Of a stretch of 64,000 bases of DNA, positions 1-9,548 are shown in pieces. The stretch's first letter is position 1. Every line of letters begins with the position of its first letter. The DNA lies in the NCBI GenBank assembly GCA_002205125.1, contig NIOE01000002.1:744001-808000 (forward strand), read 5' to 3'. Origin of the DNA: Roseateles noduli. GTDB taxonomy: Bacteria; Pseudomonadota; Gammaproteobacteria; Burkholderiales; Burkholderiaceae_C. Under the pieces are notes generated by a model that worked only from the letters and a program-made list of their open reading frames with translations, had not been told where the DNA came from and did not search any database. A program made the translations under genes and the position numbers.

Positions 1-516
1 TCCGAAGAAGGTGCGCCGGTGCAGCTCGCCGCGCAGCCGGTGCTTGAGCTTCATCCGCTCGCGCAGCATGAAGAAGTCGCACAGCACCAGGGCCGGCGCG
101 TGGCCGCGGACCACCTGGCGCAGCCGCGGGATGGCGCCGGGCATCAGGTAGTCGTCGGAGTCGACGAACCAGACGTAGTCGCCGCGCGCCGCCTGCAGCA
201 TGGTGTTGCGGGCGCCGGAGAGTCCCTGGTTCTGCGCGTGGAAGAGGCCGTGCACCGTCACCGGACCGGCGGCATGCTCGGTCACCAGCGCGCGCACCAG
301 GTCGTCGGAGCCGTCGGTGGAGCAGTCGTCCACCATCAACACCTCGACGCCGGCGTCCGCCTGCGCGAGGACCGAGTCCAGGCATTCGCGCAGGTAGTCC
401 TTGACGTTGTGGACGGGGATGAGCACGGACAGCCAGGGCGCCGCTGCGCCGGCCGGAGCCGCCGCGCCTCCTGGGGGCCAGGCGGAAGGGGACGGGGACG
501 GAAGGGGGCCGCTCAT
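1..516 (-). CDS. Glycosyltransferase family 2, partial (C-terminus beyond window)
   Basis: The frame is open from ATG at 516 to the window edge, so only about 172 N-terminal residues are visible. After a Pro/Ala-rich N-terminus of about 28 residues comes the GT-A start LSVLIPVHN, then the nucleotide-sugar motif VDDCSTDGS and the metal-binding DSDDY stretch. These are classic GT2 inverting-transferase features. It should move a sugar from a nucleotide donor to an envelope glycan; the acceptor is unknown. It lies 10 bases after the preceding glycosyltransferase gene and in the same direction as lapA-lapB, suggesting co-transcription and an LPS or surface-polysaccharide role. Confidence 0.88.
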   Translation of the reverse strand, partial: MSGPLPSPSPSAWPPGGAAAPAGAAAPWLSVLIPVHNVKDYLRECLDSVLAQADAGVEVLMVDDCSTDGSDDLVRALVTEHAAGPVTVHGLFHAQNQGLSGARNTMLQAARGDYVWFVDSDDYLMPGAIPRLRQVVRGHAPALVLCDFFMLRERMKLKHRLRGELHRRTFFG

Positions 517-526
517 GGTGCGGAGC

Positions 527-1309
527 TCACTCGTGCCAGTGATCGGCGATCCAGGGCGCCGGCTTCGGGCGGCGCCAGTTGCCGTTGCTGCGGCCAGCCA
601 GCGCGTCGGGCGGGTTCATGACGCCGTGGAAGATCAGGATGCGGGCGCCGTCCGGGATGAAGGGCGCCTGGAAGTAGTTCATCGGCCAGCGCGGGATGCT
701 GTGGTACTTGAAGCTCGCGCACCAGCGGTCATCCCAGTACTTCAGCAGGCCCTTGCGGTGCATCTCGTCGGAGAGGTAGGCCTGCTCGTTGCGGAACTGC
801 CCGCGGATCGCGTCGAACTCGCGCCGGAACTTGACCAGCACCTCGGGATGCGCGCCCAGCGTGAAGCGGTAGACCGAGGAGTTGCCGGTGATGCGCCAGG
901 GGCGCTTCCAGTCGTGGATGATGAGGAACTCGCCCGGCTCCTCGAAGAACGGCGTGATGTCGTCGACGATGACGACGTCCAGGTCCAGGAACAGCGCCGT
1001 GCCGCGCAGGCCGTACTTCTGCACCAGGTCGTCGCTGAAGGTCGTCAGCTTGGTCCAGCCGCGCTCCGGGCTGCCCGGTGGCAGGTCCAGCGGCGGGATC
1101 GGCAGGCACTCGACCTCGGCCCGCACGCCTTCGCCGCGATCGGTCAGGCAGACGAAGCGGAAGTCGCCGCGCAGATGCCGGCGCACCATCGCGTAGAGGC
1201 GGTTGACGTACTCGGGGCCGTACTTGGTGCCCCACTTCATGCAGAGGATGACGCGGCCGCCGGCCGAGGGGTCAGGCGTTGCCGGGGTGGAGCTCATCGG
1301 GGTGGTCAT
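527..1309 (-). CDS. Putative glycosyltransferase with DXD motif
   Basis: A 260-residue protein beginning MTTPMSSTPATPDP, followed by a mixed alpha/beta domain from about residue 19 (VILCMKWGTKYG). LDLDVVIVDD near residue 110 resembles the DXD metal/nucleotide-sugar site of GT-A enzymes, and HDWKRPW plus the C-terminal FHGVMNPPDAL fit small capsule or LPS transferases. No signal peptide or membrane segment is seen, so it is probably cytoplasmic. It starts 3 bases after the lapB stop and is followed by a GT2 gene, which suggests an envelope-glycan operon. The family is inferred from the DXD motif and context only. Confidence 0.7.
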   Translation of the reverse strand: MTTPMSSTPATPDPSAGGRVILCMKWGTKYGPEYVNRLYAMVRRHLRGDFRFVCLTDRGEGVRAEVECLPIPPLDLPPGSPERGWTKLTTFSDDLVQKYGLRGTALFLDLDVVIVDDITPFFEEPGEFLIIHDWKRPWRITGNSSVYRFTLGAHPEVLVKFRREFDAIRGQFRNEQAYLSDEMHRKGLLKYWDDRWCASFKYHSIPRWPMNYFQAPFIPDGARILIFHGVMNPPDALAGRSNGNWRRPKPAPWIADHWHE

Positions 1310-1312
1310 CGC

Positions 1313-2470
1313 TCAGAGCTCTTCGACGTGACGGGGAGGGTAGCTGTCCCAGCTGAGGCAGCCCGGACATTGCCAGAAATAGTGCTGCGACTCGAAGCCG
1401 CAGGCGGCGCAGCGGTAGCGCTGCAGCGGCCGCACGGCGCGTTGCAGCGCGGTGCCGACCAGCTGGGCTTCGTCGTCGTTGAGCGGCTGCTGGCGCGCCT
1501 GGCTCTGCTGCAGCAGTTGCGTCGCGGCCGACAGGGCCGGCTCCACGCGCAGGTGCTCGGTCAGGCGGCGGCGTTGCGCCTCGGGGGCGGGCTCCAGCAA
1601 CGCGATGGCCTGCAACAGTGCCATGCTCGGATGGCGGCGGTACTGGGCCTCGATCAGGGCCAGCGCCTGGGGCACCGTGCCGGTGGCCTGCGCGGCCTGC
1701 GCGTAGTCGCGCGCGACGAGGTTGAAGGCGTCGGGGTTGGCTCGCAGCAGATCGCCGTAGAGCCCCATCGCGCCGGCCTGGTCGCCCTGTCGGGCCAGCA
1801 TCTGGCCGAGCAGCACGTAGGCTCGCGCCGATTGCGGCGCGCGCTCGCGGGCCTGGTCCAGCCAGCGACGCGCCTGCGGCTCGTCCTGGCGGGCCTGCGC
1901 CTCCAGCGCCAGCTCGCACCAGTAGTTGGCGATGCGGCTGGCGAAGCTGCCGGTGCCGGTCGCTTCCAGCTGCTCGGAGACCTCGGCTGCCTTGGCCCAT
2001 TCGCGCGAGCGCTCGTACAGCGACAGCAGCGCCAGCGCCGCGTCGTGGTCGAAGGCCGTGCCCTTGAGCGCCTCGTAGGCGGACTCGGCGCGGTCGAACA
2101 GCCCGGCCTTGAAGAAGTCCTGCGCCAGCGCGTACTGCGCGCGGTCGCGCTCGGACTTCGGCAGGTCGCCGCGCGAGAGCAGATGCTGGTGCACGCGCAC
2201 GGCGCGTTCGTACTCGCCGCGGCGGCGGAACAGGTTGCCCAGCGCGAAGTGCAGCTCGGAGGTGTCGGGGTCGGCCTGCACCGCCTCGATGAAGGCGTCG
2301 ATCGCCTTGTCCTGCTGCTCGTTGAGGAGCAGGTTCAAGCCCTTGAAGTAGGCGCGCGGCGCGTCGCGCTGCTCGCGCTTCCATTGGCGCGCGTCCAGCT
2401 TGGACGCCAGCCAGCCCAGTCCGAAGACCAGGGGCACGCCGATCAGCAGCCAGCTGAGATCAAATTCCAT
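1313..2470 (-). CDS. lapB: Lipopolysaccharide assembly protein LapB (YciM)
   Basis: LapB is the inner-membrane TPR protein that in enterobacteria works with FtsH to control LpxC turnover and so LPS synthesis. This 385-residue protein has an N-terminal membrane anchor (LLIGVPLVFGLGWLAS), a DARQWKREQRD cytoplasmic turn, a run of TPR repeats, and a C-terminal rubredoxin-like knuckle with two CxxC pairs (CAAC and CPGC in the last 35 residues). Length and architecture match the family. The start overlaps the lapA stop by 11 bases, indicating translational coupling, as in other proteobacteria. Confidence 0.93.
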   Translation of the reverse strand: MEFDLSWLLIGVPLVFGLGWLASKLDARQWKREQRDAPRAYFKGLNLLLNEQQDKAIDAFIEAVQADPDTSELHFALGNLFRRRGEYERAVRVHQHLLSRGDLPKSERDRAQYALAQDFFKAGLFDRAESAYEALKGTAFDHDAALALLSLYERSREWAKAAEVSEQLEATGTGSFASRIANYWCELALEAQARQDEPQARRWLDQARERAPQSARAYVLLGQMLARQGDQAGAMGLYGDLLRANPDAFNLVARDYAQAAQATGTVPQALALIEAQYRRHPSMALLQAIALLEPAPEAQRRRLTEHLRVEPALSAATQLLQQSQARQQPLNDDEAQLVGTALQRAVRPLQRYRCAACGFESQHYFWQCPGCLSWDSYPPRHVEEL

Positions 2471-2759
2471 CGGGGATCTTGGGGTCGTTGGCGGTCACGG
2501 TCGCCGAGGAGGGCGGCAGGTCGTCCGCCGGAGGGAGCGATCGCGCGGCGGCGCGCTTGTGGCGCCACCAGGCCGGGACCATCGCCAGCACGCCGAAGGC
2601 GCAGCCCAACCCGAAGGTCAGCAGCACCACGATCACCAGCGGAGAGCGCCAGGACTGGCCGAAGAACCAGTGCACGACGACCTCCTGGCTGTTGTTCAGC
2701 GCGAAGGCGAAAAGACAGAAGAACAGGAATGCTCGGAAGAGCCAGACCAGGATTCGCAT
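2460..2759 (-). CDS. lapA: LapA domain-containing membrane protein
   Basis: A 99-residue protein with two hydrophobic segments (about residues 3-20 and 40-65) and the family signature FALNNSQEVVVHWFFG, followed by a basic cytoplasmic tail. LapA (YciS) is the small partner encoded just before LapB and implicated in LPS assembly. The start chosen is MRILVWLFRA at 2759; the frame extends upstream to 2840 but that part lacks family character. It overlaps lapB by 11 bases. Confidence 0.88.
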   Translation of the reverse strand: MRILVWLFRAFLFFCLFAFALNNSQEVVVHWFFGQSWRSPLVIVVLLTFGLGCAFGVLAMVPAWWRHKRAAARSLPPADDLPPSSATVTANDPKIPDGI

Positions 2760-2909
2760 GGGGGGCGATTCTAGGCGCGTGCGGGGACCCCCATGACGGA
2801 TGGCAGGGCGTGTTAACCCCTGAATACATTGAGCCATCAAGGGGCAAAAAAAAAGCGCCGCGGATCGCGACGCCTTCAGTCTGGAGGGACAGCGCCGGAG
2901 CGCGTGGGC

Positions 2910-3224
2910 TCAGGCGGCCTGCTGGTCCTCGTCCGTGACGGGCAGTTGCGCGTCCACGGCTTCGCGCAGGGCCTTGCCCGGCTTGAAGTGGGGCACCAGC
3001 TTCTCGGGGATCAGCACCTGCTCGCCGCTGCGCGGATTGCGGCCCATGCGCGGGGGGCGACGGTTGATCGAGAAGCTCCCGAAACCGCGGATCTCGATGC
3101 GGTGGCCCCGGGCCAGCGCGTCGGACATCGCGTCCAGGATGGTCTTGACCGCGAACTCGGTGTCTCGTTGCGTGAGCTGGCCGAAGCGCTCGGACAAGTG
3201 GGCCACCAGGTCGGATCGGGTCAT
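2910..3224 (-). CDS. ihfB: Integration host factor subunit beta
   Basis: The beta chain of the heterodimeric DNA-bending protein IHF. The start [10 protein letters not shown] matches the conserved IhfB N-terminus. The DNA-binding arm [22 protein letters not shown] and the C-terminal [14 protein letters not shown] are all present, giving about 104 residues. An in-frame ATG at 3236 would add MPTT, and neither start has a strong ribosome-binding site. The gene sits 17 bases beyond a terminator-like hairpin that separates it from rpsA. rpsA-ihfB order is common in proteobacteria. Confidence 0.95.
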   Translation of the reverse strand: MTRSDLVAHLSERFGQLTQRDTEFAVKTILDAMSDALARGHRIEIRGFGSFSINRRPPRMGRNPRSGEQVLIPEKLVPHFKPGKALREAVDAQLPVTDEDQQAA

Positions 3225-3240
3225 GGTCGTCGGCATCTGA

Positions 3241-3271
3241 AGAAAAACAGGCTCGCTGCGGAGCGAGCCTG
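3241..3271 (-). terminator. Intrinsic terminator-like hairpin between rpsA and ihfB
   Basis: A perfect 10-bp stem (3248-3257 with 3262-3271) has a 4-base loop and on the minus strand runs directly into TTTTTCTTC. This is a strong Rho-independent terminator shape for rpsA. It ends only about 17 bases before the ihfB start codon, so it could also act as an attenuator. Confidence 0.75.
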
Positions 3272-3305
3272 TCGAAGCGCTTGTGCGTCGAATTGGCGTC
3301 TGGGA

Positions 3306-3328
3306 AGGCAGGCTAACTCAGCCTGCCT
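3306..3328. repeat. Perfect 9-bp inverted repeat in rpsA-ihfB spacer
   Basis: AGGCAGGCT and AGCCTGCCT flank a 5-base loop. No T-run follows on either strand, so this is a stable hairpin without a classical terminator tail. It may protect the 3' end of the rpsA transcript; the function is inferred only. Confidence 0.5.
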
Positions 3329-3370
3329 CCGGCCAGAACAAGGGATTATCTGGAATGCCAGAGCTTTTCC

Positions 3371-3449
3371 AGCCGCTGCTCCCCCGCCGCCGGGCCGCCC
3401 CCAAGGCGGGGGAAGCCCCTTGGGGGCAGGAGCGAAGCGACTGGGGGGC
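3371..3449. repeat. GC-rich palindromic intergenic element (REP-like)
   Basis: Just downstream of rpsA lies a block of interleaved inverted repeats (CCCCCGCC with GGCGGGGG, CCCCAAGG with CCTTGGGG) followed by AGGAGCGAAGCGACTGGGGGG. I recall similar palindromic spacers scattered in Rubrivivax/Roseateles-type genomes, but only one copy is seen in this window, so its repeat status is inference. Confidence 0.45.
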
Positions 3450-3461
3450 TCAGCGTCCGGA

Positions 3462-5156
3462 TCAGCCGTTGTTCTGGTTGTCCAGCTTGGCGCGCAGCAG
3501 GGCGCCCAGGCTGGTCGTGCCGGCGTTCTCACGCTCGTTCGACTGCGACAGACGCTGCATGGCTTGCTGCTCGTCGGCGTTGTCCTTGGCCTTGATCGAC
3601 AGCTGGATGCTGCGCGACTTGCGGTCGACGTTGACGATCACGGCGGAGACTTCGTCGCCTTCCTTCAGCACGTTGCGGGCATCTTCCACGCGGTCGCGGC
3701 CGATTTCCGAAGCGCGCAGGTAGCCGGTGACTTCCTCGCCCAGGTCGATCTCGGCGCCACGGGCGTCGACGGTCTTGACCTTGCCGGTCACGATCATGCC
3801 GCGGTCGTTGACCGAGACGAAGGTCGTGAACGGATCGCCGTCCAGCTGCTTGATGCCCAGCGAGATGCGCTCGCGCTCGACGTCCACGGCCAGCACGATG
3901 GCGTCGACTTCCTGGCCCTTCTTGTAGTTGCGGACGGCGGTTTCACCCGGCTCGTTCCACGACAGGTCGGACAGGTGCACCAGGCCGTCGATGCCCTGGG
4001 CCAGGCCCACGAACACGCCGAAGTCGGTGATCGACTTGATCGGGCCCTTGACGCGGTCGCCGCGCTTGACGTTCTCGGCGAACTCTTCCCACGGGTTGGC
4101 GCGGCACTGCTTCATGCCCAGCGAGATGCGACGCTTGTCTTCGTCGATCTCCAGGACCATGACTTCCACTTCGTCGCCCAGCGAGACGACCTTGGAAGGC
4201 GCGACGTTCTTGTTGGTCCAGTCCATTTCGGAGACGTGCACCAGGCCTTCGATGCCGGGTTCGATCTCGACGAACGCGCCGTAGTCGGCGATGTTCGTGA
4301 CCTTGCCGAACAGGCGGGTGTTGGCCGGGTAGCGGCGCGACACGCCGAACCACGGGTCGTCGCCCAGCTGCTTCAGGCCCAGCGAGACGCGGTTCTTCTC
4401 GGCGTCGAACTTCAGGACCTTGGCGGTCAGTTCCTGACCGACCGTCACCACTTCGCTCGGGTGACGGACACGGCGCCAGGCCATGTCGGTGATGTGCAGC
4501 AGGCCGTCGATGCCGCCCAGGTCCACGAACGCACCGTATTCGGTGATGTTCTTGACCACGCCGTTGACGATGGCGCCTTCGGTCAGCGTTTCCAGCAGCT
4601 TGGCGCGCTCTTCACCCATCGAAGCCTCGACCACCGCGCGACGCGACAGCACAACGTTGTTGCGCTTGCGGTCCAGCTTGATGACCTTGAACTCCATGGT
4701 CTTGCCCTCGAACGGGCTCATGTCCTTCACCGGGCGGGTGTCGAGCAGCGAACCGGGCAGGAAGGCGCGGATGCCGTTGACCAGGACGGTCAGGCCGCCC
4801 TTGACCTTGCCGGAGACGGTGCCGGTGACGAAATCGCCCGATTCCAGGGCGGTTTCCAGCGACAGCCACGAGGCCAGACGCTTGGCCTTGTCGCGCGACA
4901 GGATGGTGTCGCCGTAGCCGTTCTCGATGGCGTCGATGGCCACCGAGATGAAATCGCCGACCTGGACTTCGACTTCGCCCTGGTCGTTCTTGAATTCCTC
5001 GACCGGCACGTAGGCTTCCGACTTCAGGCCGGCATTCACCACGACGAAGTTGTGCTCGATGCGGACGACTTCAGCCGAGATGACCTCGCCGGCGCGCATG
5101 TTCGACTTCTGCAGCGATTCCTCGAACAGGGCGGCGAAAGATTCCATTTGGGACAT
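3462..5156 (-). CDS. rpsA: 30S ribosomal protein S1
   Basis: S1 brings mRNA to the 30S subunit through RNA-binding OB-fold repeats. This 564-residue protein starts [15 protein letters not shown] and carries six S1 domains, recognisable by repeated units such as [39 protein letters not shown] and [15 protein letters not shown], each ending in a basic RISLGMKQ-like strand. Length matches proteobacterial S1. It follows aroA-cmk on the same strand after a 200-base spacer containing a large inverted repeat that may be regulatory. Confidence 0.97.
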   Translation of the reverse strand: MSQMESFAALFEESLQKSNMRAGEVISAEVVRIEHNFVVVNAGLKSEAYVPVEEFKNDQGEVEVQVGDFISVAIDAIENGYGDTILSRDKAKRLASWLSLETALESGDFVTGTVSGKVKGGLTVLVNGIRAFLPGSLLDTRPVKDMSPFEGKTMEFKVIKLDRKRNNVVLSRRAVVEASMGEERAKLLETLTEGAIVNGVVKNITEYGAFVDLGGIDGLLHITDMAWRRVRHPSEVVTVGQELTAKVLKFDAEKNRVSLGLKQLGDDPWFGVSRRYPANTRLFGKVTNIADYGAFVEIEPGIEGLVHVSEMDWTNKNVAPSKVVSLGDEVEVMVLEIDEDKRRISLGMKQCRANPWEEFAENVKRGDRVKGPIKSITDFGVFVGLAQGIDGLVHLSDLSWNEPGETAVRNYKKGQEVDAIVLAVDVERERISLGIKQLDGDPFTTFVSVNDRGMIVTGKVKTVDARGAEIDLGEEVTGYLRASEIGRDRVEDARNVLKEGDEVSAVIVNVDRKSRSIQLSIKAKDNADEQQAMQRLSQSNERENAGTTSLGALLRAKLDNQNNG

Positions 5157-5281
5157 GTGAGATTTCCTTGCCAGGCACAGAGCGTCCGGCGGCTTGAGCG
5201 CTGAAGAGCGATTCAGGCAGCCTGATCCGAGAGGTGCGCGGGCGTGTGTTGCAAGCGGACTTGCGGGTTAGGTTGTAGAAC

Positions 5282-5324
5282 GCGTCACCCCCAGTGGACT
5301 GACGTCCGGAGGGAGGGGTGACGC
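5282..5324. promoter_or_regulatory. Large inverted repeat between aroA-cmk and rpsA
   Basis: GCGTCACCCC (5282-5291) pairs with GGGGTGACGC (5315-5324) across a 23-base loop that itself holds GGAC-tgac-GTCC. No long T-run follows on the minus strand. It could be an aroA-cmk 3' hairpin or a structured rpsA leader; S1 is known to autoregulate its own mRNA in E. coli. The role is inferred. Confidence 0.45.
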
Positions 5325-5356
5325 TCCTGTCTTGCGCTTGATCACGACCGCGAGGG

Positions 5357-7378
5357 TCAGGCCTTGAACGGGCGCCGTTCGCTCCACCAGCTCAGCACCA
5401 GGTCACGGGATTCCCCGATGGTCTGCTGCGAGTTGTCCAGCTCGATCGCGTCCGCGGCGGCCTGGAGCGGCGACGCGCTGCGACCTTTGTCGCGAGCGTC
5501 CCGCGCTTCCAGATCAGCGCGCAAGCCCTCGATATTAGCCGAAATGCCCTTGGAAATCAATTGCTTGTAGCGCCGCTCGGCCCGCGTGGCGGCGCTGGCG
5601 GTGAGGAAGACTTTCAGCGGCGCGTCCGGGAAGATCGCGGTGCCCATGTCGCGTCCGTCGGCGACCAGGCCGGGCAGGCGGCGGAAGTCCAGCTGCAGCT
5701 GGTGCAGCGCGCGCCGCACCGCCGGATGGGCGCCGACCTGCGAGGCCATCAGGCCGGTCGCTTCCTGGCGCAGGTCGCCGGAGACGTCCTCGTCGTCGAG
5801 CAGCACGCGGCCGGATTCGAACTTCAGGTCCAGCGTCGGCACCAAGGCGGCCACGGCGTCGCCGTCATCGAGGGCGATGCCCTTGCGCGACGCGGCCAGA
5901 CCGGTCACGCGGTACAGCGCGCCGGAATCGAGCACGTCGTAGCCCAGCGCCTGGGCGACTTCATCCGTCAGCGTGCCCTTGCCGGAGGCGGTGGGGCCGT
6001 CGATGGTGATGACGGGGACGTCCTCGACCTCCACCTTGACGACACCGAACAGCGTCTCGAAGTAGTCCGGGAAGGTCTTGGCGACGCACTGCGGGTCGAG
6101 GATGCGCACCGGCACCGCGGGACCTTGCCGGTCGCCCTGCAGGCCGTTGAAGGCCGCCAGCGAGAAGCACATCGCCACGCGGTGGTCGTCGTAGGTGTGG
6201 ATGGCCGCCGGCTTCCACGCCTTGAGCGGATGGACGCGCAGCCAGTCGGGGCCTTCCTCGACCTGCGCGCCGAGCTTGCCCAGCTCCGCGACCATGGCGG
6301 CGATGCGGTCGGTTTCCTTCACGCGCCAGGAGGCGATGTTGCGCAGCGTCGTCGGGCCGTCGGCGTAGAGCGCCATCACGGCCAGCGTCATCGCGGCGTC
6401 GGGGATGTGGTTGCAGTCCAGGTCCAGCGCCTTCAGCGGCCAGGCGCCGCGGCGGACCTCGAGCCAGTTCGGGCCGATCTCGACGCGCGCGCCCATCGCC
6501 TGGGCCGCCTCGACGAAGCGGACGTCGCCTTGCACGGAGGTCGAGCCCACGCCTTCGATGCGCACCGGCGCGTCGGTGGCCGCGATCGCGCCCAGCGCGA
6601 CGAAGTAGGAGGCCGACGAGGCGTCGCCCTCGACGTGCACCTCGCCCGGCGAGCGGTAGCGGCTGCCGGCGGGAATCACGAAGCGCTGCCAGTCGTCGTC
6701 GCGGCGGACGTTCACGCCGAAGCGCGCGAGCAGTTCCAGCGTGATGTGGACGTAGGGCTTGGAGATCAGCTCTCCGGTGACCTCGATGACGACGTCGTTC
6801 GCGGCGACCAGGGGCAGCGCGAGCAGCAGGGCGGTCAGGAACTGGCTGGACACGTCGCCGCGCACGCGCACCGGCGCTTCGAGGGTCAGCGGAGCAGGGC
6901 CGTTCAGGCGCAGCGGCGGGTAGCCTTCCTGTCCAAGGCAGTCGATCGGGCAGCCCAGCGCGCGCAGCGCATCGACGAGGTCGCCGATCGGACGCTCATG
7001 CATGCGGGGCACGCCGGAAAGCTCGAAGTGGCCACCTTGCGTCGCGGCCAGCAGCCCCAGCGCGGCCGTCAGCGGTCGCATGGCCGTGCCGGCGTTGCCG
7101 AGGAATAGCCTGGCCCCCTTCGTCTGCAACGTTCCGCCGATGCCGGTCACCGACAGCACGCCGTCGGCGCCGGTGTCCAGCCGGCAGCCCAGCTCGCGCA
7201 GCGCGGCGAGCATCACCTTGGTGTCGTCCGAATCCAGCAGGTCGTGGACGCGCGTGACGCCGTCGGACAGGCCGGCCAGCAGCAGCACGCGGTTGGAGAT
7301 GCTCTTGGAGCCGGGCAGCGAGACGGTGCCCGCGGCGCCGCGCAGCGGGGGCAGGTCCAGGAAGGGGATCTTGTACAT
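5357..7378 (-). CDS. aroA: Bifunctional EPSP synthase / cytidylate kinase (AroA-Cmk fusion)
   Basis: One 673-residue frame joins two enzymes. Residues about 1-447 are 3-phosphoshikimate 1-carboxyvinyltransferase, the sixth shikimate step, with [34 protein letters not shown] and [14 protein letters not shown]. Residues about 454-673 are CMP kinase, with P-loop GPTASGKGT at 461-469, [10 protein letters not shown] and a C-terminal DNS motif. Both halves keep their catalytic motifs and there is no stop or frameshift at the junction. In many relatives aroA and cmk are separate neighbours. It follows tyrA, pheA and serC in the same direction. Confidence 0.95.
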   Translation of the reverse strand: MYKIPFLDLPPLRGAAGTVSLPGSKSISNRVLLLAGLSDGVTRVHDLLDSDDTKVMLAALRELGCRLDTGADGVLSVTGIGGTLQTKGARLFLGNAGTAMRPLTAALGLLAATQGGHFELSGVPRMHERPIGDLVDALRALGCPIDCLGQEGYPPLRLNGPAPLTLEAPVRVRGDVSSQFLTALLLALPLVAANDVVIEVTGELISKPYVHITLELLARFGVNVRRDDDWQRFVIPAGSRYRSPGEVHVEGDASSASYFVALGAIAATDAPVRIEGVGSTSVQGDVRFVEAAQAMGARVEIGPNWLEVRRGAWPLKALDLDCNHIPDAAMTLAVMALYADGPTTLRNIASWRVKETDRIAAMVAELGKLGAQVEEGPDWLRVHPLKAWKPAAIHTYDDHRVAMCFSLAAFNGLQGDRQGPAVPVRILDPQCVAKTFPDYFETLFGVVKVEVEDVPVITIDGPTASGKGTLTDEVAQALGYDVLDSGALYRVTGLAASRKGIALDDGDAVAALVPTLDLKFESGRVLLDDEDVSGDLRQEATGLMASQVGAHPAVRRALHQLQLDFRRLPGLVADGRDMGTAIFPDAPLKVFLTASAATRAERRYKQLISKGISANIEGLRADLEARDARDKGRSASPLQAAADAIELDNSQQTIGESRDLVLSWWSERRPFKA

Positions 7379-7466
7379 GGCGCGCTCCGGGCACGCGCGA
7401 CGTGCCGCCGGGGTAGGAGGGGAAGGAAGAACAGGGCGGGTCGGACGGGGCCGGGCTGCGCCCGAC

Positions 7467-8363
7467 CTACTTGGATTTCGACGAGGACGACGACGGCGCC
7501 GGGGCGCCGAGCTGCCACTGCGCGCGGCCTTCGGACGCCTGGCGGATCATCGCTTCCAGCGCGTGGGCGTCGCCCTCGCGGATGGCCTGCTCCATCTGGT
7601 CCAGCACCTCGCGGAAACGCTGCGACTGCGTCAGCAGGTCCTGCTTGTTGGCCATCAGGATGTCGCGCCAGATGGTCGGATCGCTGGCCGCGATGCGGGT
7701 GAAGTCGCGGAAGCCGGAGCCGGCCAGGCTCAGGAAGTCGCGGCCGGACGGCTGCCTGGCCACCGAGCTGAAGTACGCATACGCCAGCAGGTGCGGCAGA
7801 TGGCTGACGGCGGCGAAGGCCTCGTCGTGGTGATGCGGCGCCATCTTGAGCACCTGGCAGCCCAGCGCCGACCAGAGGTCCGTCGCCTTCTGCACCATCT
7901 CCGGCTTGGTCTGGTCCAGCGGCGTCAGGATGACCTGGCGTCCCTGGTACAGCCCGGCGTCGGCATGCTGCACGCCGGCGCTCTCCTTGCCGGCGATCGG
8001 ATGCGCGGGCACGAAGCTGGAGAACTGCTTGCCCAGCGCGCGCCTGGCCGCGTCGACGACGTCGCTCTTGGTCGAGCCCACGTCCATCAGCAGCACGTCG
8101 GCGCGCACCAGGTGGCGGATCGCCTTGAGGGTCGATTCGGTGGCGGCCACCGGCACGGCCAGCAGCACGATGTCGGAGCCGGAGACGGCCAGCAGCGCCG
8201 ATTCCGCGGCGATGTCGATCACGCCCATGCGACGGGCGGTCTCGGTCGTGGACGGGCTCTTGCTGTAGCCGACCACGCGGCGCACGAGGCCGGCTTTCTT
8301 CATGGCCAGCGCAAACGATCCGCCCATCAGGCCGCAACCGATCACGCCGAGTTGGTTGTACAT
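7467..8363 (-). CDS. tyrA: Prephenate dehydrogenase
   Basis: Oxidative decarboxylation of prephenate toward tyrosine. The 298-residue protein opens with a Rossmann motif ([11 protein letters not shown], residues 6-16), has the catalytic-region [10 protein letters not shown] near residue 122, and an all-helical dehydrogenase C-terminus ([16 protein letters not shown]). It ends with a low-complexity serine run. A monofunctional TyrA without a chorismate mutase domain fits the P-protein encoded just upstream at 8397-9548. It starts 33 bases after pheA. Confidence 0.94.
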   Translation of the reverse strand: MYNQLGVIGCGLMGGSFALAMKKAGLVRRVVGYSKSPSTTETARRMGVIDIAAESALLAVSGSDIVLLAVPVAATESTLKAIRHLVRADVLLMDVGSTKSDVVDAARRALGKQFSSFVPAHPIAGKESAGVQHADAGLYQGRQVILTPLDQTKPEMVQKATDLWSALGCQVLKMAPHHHDEAFAAVSHLPHLLAYAYFSSVARQPSGRDFLSLAGSGFRDFTRIAASDPTIWRDILMANKQDLLTQSQRFREVLDQMEQAIREGDAHALEAMIRQASEGRAQWQLGAPAPSSSSSKSK

Positions 8364-8396
8364 CGCGAGAAACCTCTTTCGCTCAGGACGTCAGCG

Positions 8397-9548
8397 TCAG
8401 GACTTCAGCGGGTAGGCGCCGATGACCTTGTAGAACGCGCACAGCTCCCGCAACTCCGCCAGTGCGGCCGCGACGTGCGGCTGCGACGGGTGGCCGTCCA
8501 GGTCGATGTAGAAGTAGTACTCCCACTGACCGGTGCGGGCCGGGCGCGATTCCAGGCGTGTCATCGACACGCCATGCTTCTTCAAAGGAACCAGCAGATC
8601 ATGCATCGCGCCGGGGCGGTTCGCCACGGACACGATGAGGCTGGTGCAGTCCCGCCCCGTGGCCGGGGGGGTGGCCATGGTCTGCGGCAGGCAGATCACG
8701 GCGAAACGGGTGCGGTTGTACGCCTCGTCCTGCACCGCGTGCGCGGTGATGTGCAGGCCGAAGAGCGTCGCCGCGCGTTCGCTGGCGATGGCGGCGTAGG
8801 CCGGGTTCTGCGCGGCCAGGCGTGCGCCTTCGGCGTTGCTGGAGACGGCGCGGCGCTCGGCGTTGGGCAGGTGCTTGGACAGCCAGTTCTGGCATTGCGC
8901 CAGCGCCTGCGGATGCGCCAGCACGGCTTCCACGCCTTCCAGCGTGTTCTCCTTGCGCAGCAGGTTGTGGCGGATCAGCAGGCTGACCTCGCCGACCACG
9001 TGCGTGGGCGTGTGCAGGAACAGGTCGAGCGAGCGCGTCACCACGCCCTCGGTCATGTTCTCGACGCCGACCACGCCGTACTGCGCGCTGCCGGAGGCGG
9101 TCGCGTGGAAGACCTCGTCGAAGCTGTTGCAGTAGATGAGGTCGGCGGCGCCGCCGAAGTACTCGATCGCGGCCTGCTCGCAGAAGGTGCCGAACGGGCC
9201 CAGCACGGCGACGCGCTGCGGCGATTCCAGCGCCAGGCAGGCGGACATGATCTCGCGCCAGATCGCGGCGACGTGGTCGCCCTTCAGCGGGCCGGGATTG
9301 GCGCCCTTGATCTTGGCGATGACCTGCGCGACGCGGTCGGGGCGGAAGAAGGGCGTGCCGTCGCGGCGCTTGATCTCGCCGACCTGCTCGGCGACGTGGG
9401 CGCGCTGGTTCAGCAGCGTCAGCAGCTGCGAGTCGAGCGCGTCGATCTGGTCGCGCAGCGCGAGCAGCTCGGGATCGGCGACCGGCGCGGGCGGCACCGG
9501 GGCGCCGGCCGGATCGATCGGCTCAGGGGAGAGCGGCGTGTCAGCCAT
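8397..9548 (-). CDS. pheA: Chorismate mutase / prephenate dehydratase (P-protein)
   Basis: Makes phenylpyruvate from chorismate. An AroQ-type chorismate mutase domain ([19 protein letters not shown], about residues 31-110) follows a Pro/Ala-rich N-terminal tail of about 25 residues. The prephenate dehydratase domain (about 112-290) has the catalytic TRF in [10 protein letters not shown]-terminal ACT domain holds GAMHDLL and LESRP, the phenylalanine feedback site. The 383-residue length is usual with a slightly long N-terminus. The start overlaps the serC stop by 8 bases, so the two are likely coupled. Confidence 0.95.
   Translation of the reverse strand: MADTPLSPEPIDPAGAPVPPAPVADPELLALRDQIDALDSQLLTLLNQRAHVAEQVGEIKRRDGTPFFRPDRVAQVIAKIKGANPGPLKGDHVAAIWREIMSACLALESPQRVAVLGPFGTFCEQAAIEYFGGAADLIYCNSFDEVFHATASGSAQYGVVGVENMTEGVVTRSLDLFLHTPTHVVGEVSLLIRHNLLRKENTLEGVEAVLAHPQALAQCQNWLSKHLPNAERRAVSSNAEGARLAAQNPAYAAIASERAATLFGLHITAHAVQDEAYNRTRFAVICLPQTMATPPATGRDCTSLIVSVANRPGAMHDLLVPLKKHGVSMTRLESRPARTGQWEYYFYIDLDGHPSQPHVAAALAELRELCAFYKVIGAYPLKS

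Noticed and set aside
401-2938. An 845-codon plus-strand open frame across the lapB/glycosyltransferase region
   Set aside because: It runs antisense to lapB, lapA and the glycosyltransferase, which all show clear family motifs. Its product is rich in Arg, Ala and Val with no motif, as expected of a shadow frame in GC-rich DNA.
2829-5204. A 791-codon plus-strand frame opposite rpsA
   Set aside because: It is the antisense of the S1 gene, whose six S1 domains are unmistakable; the antisense product is low-complexity His/Asp/Val.
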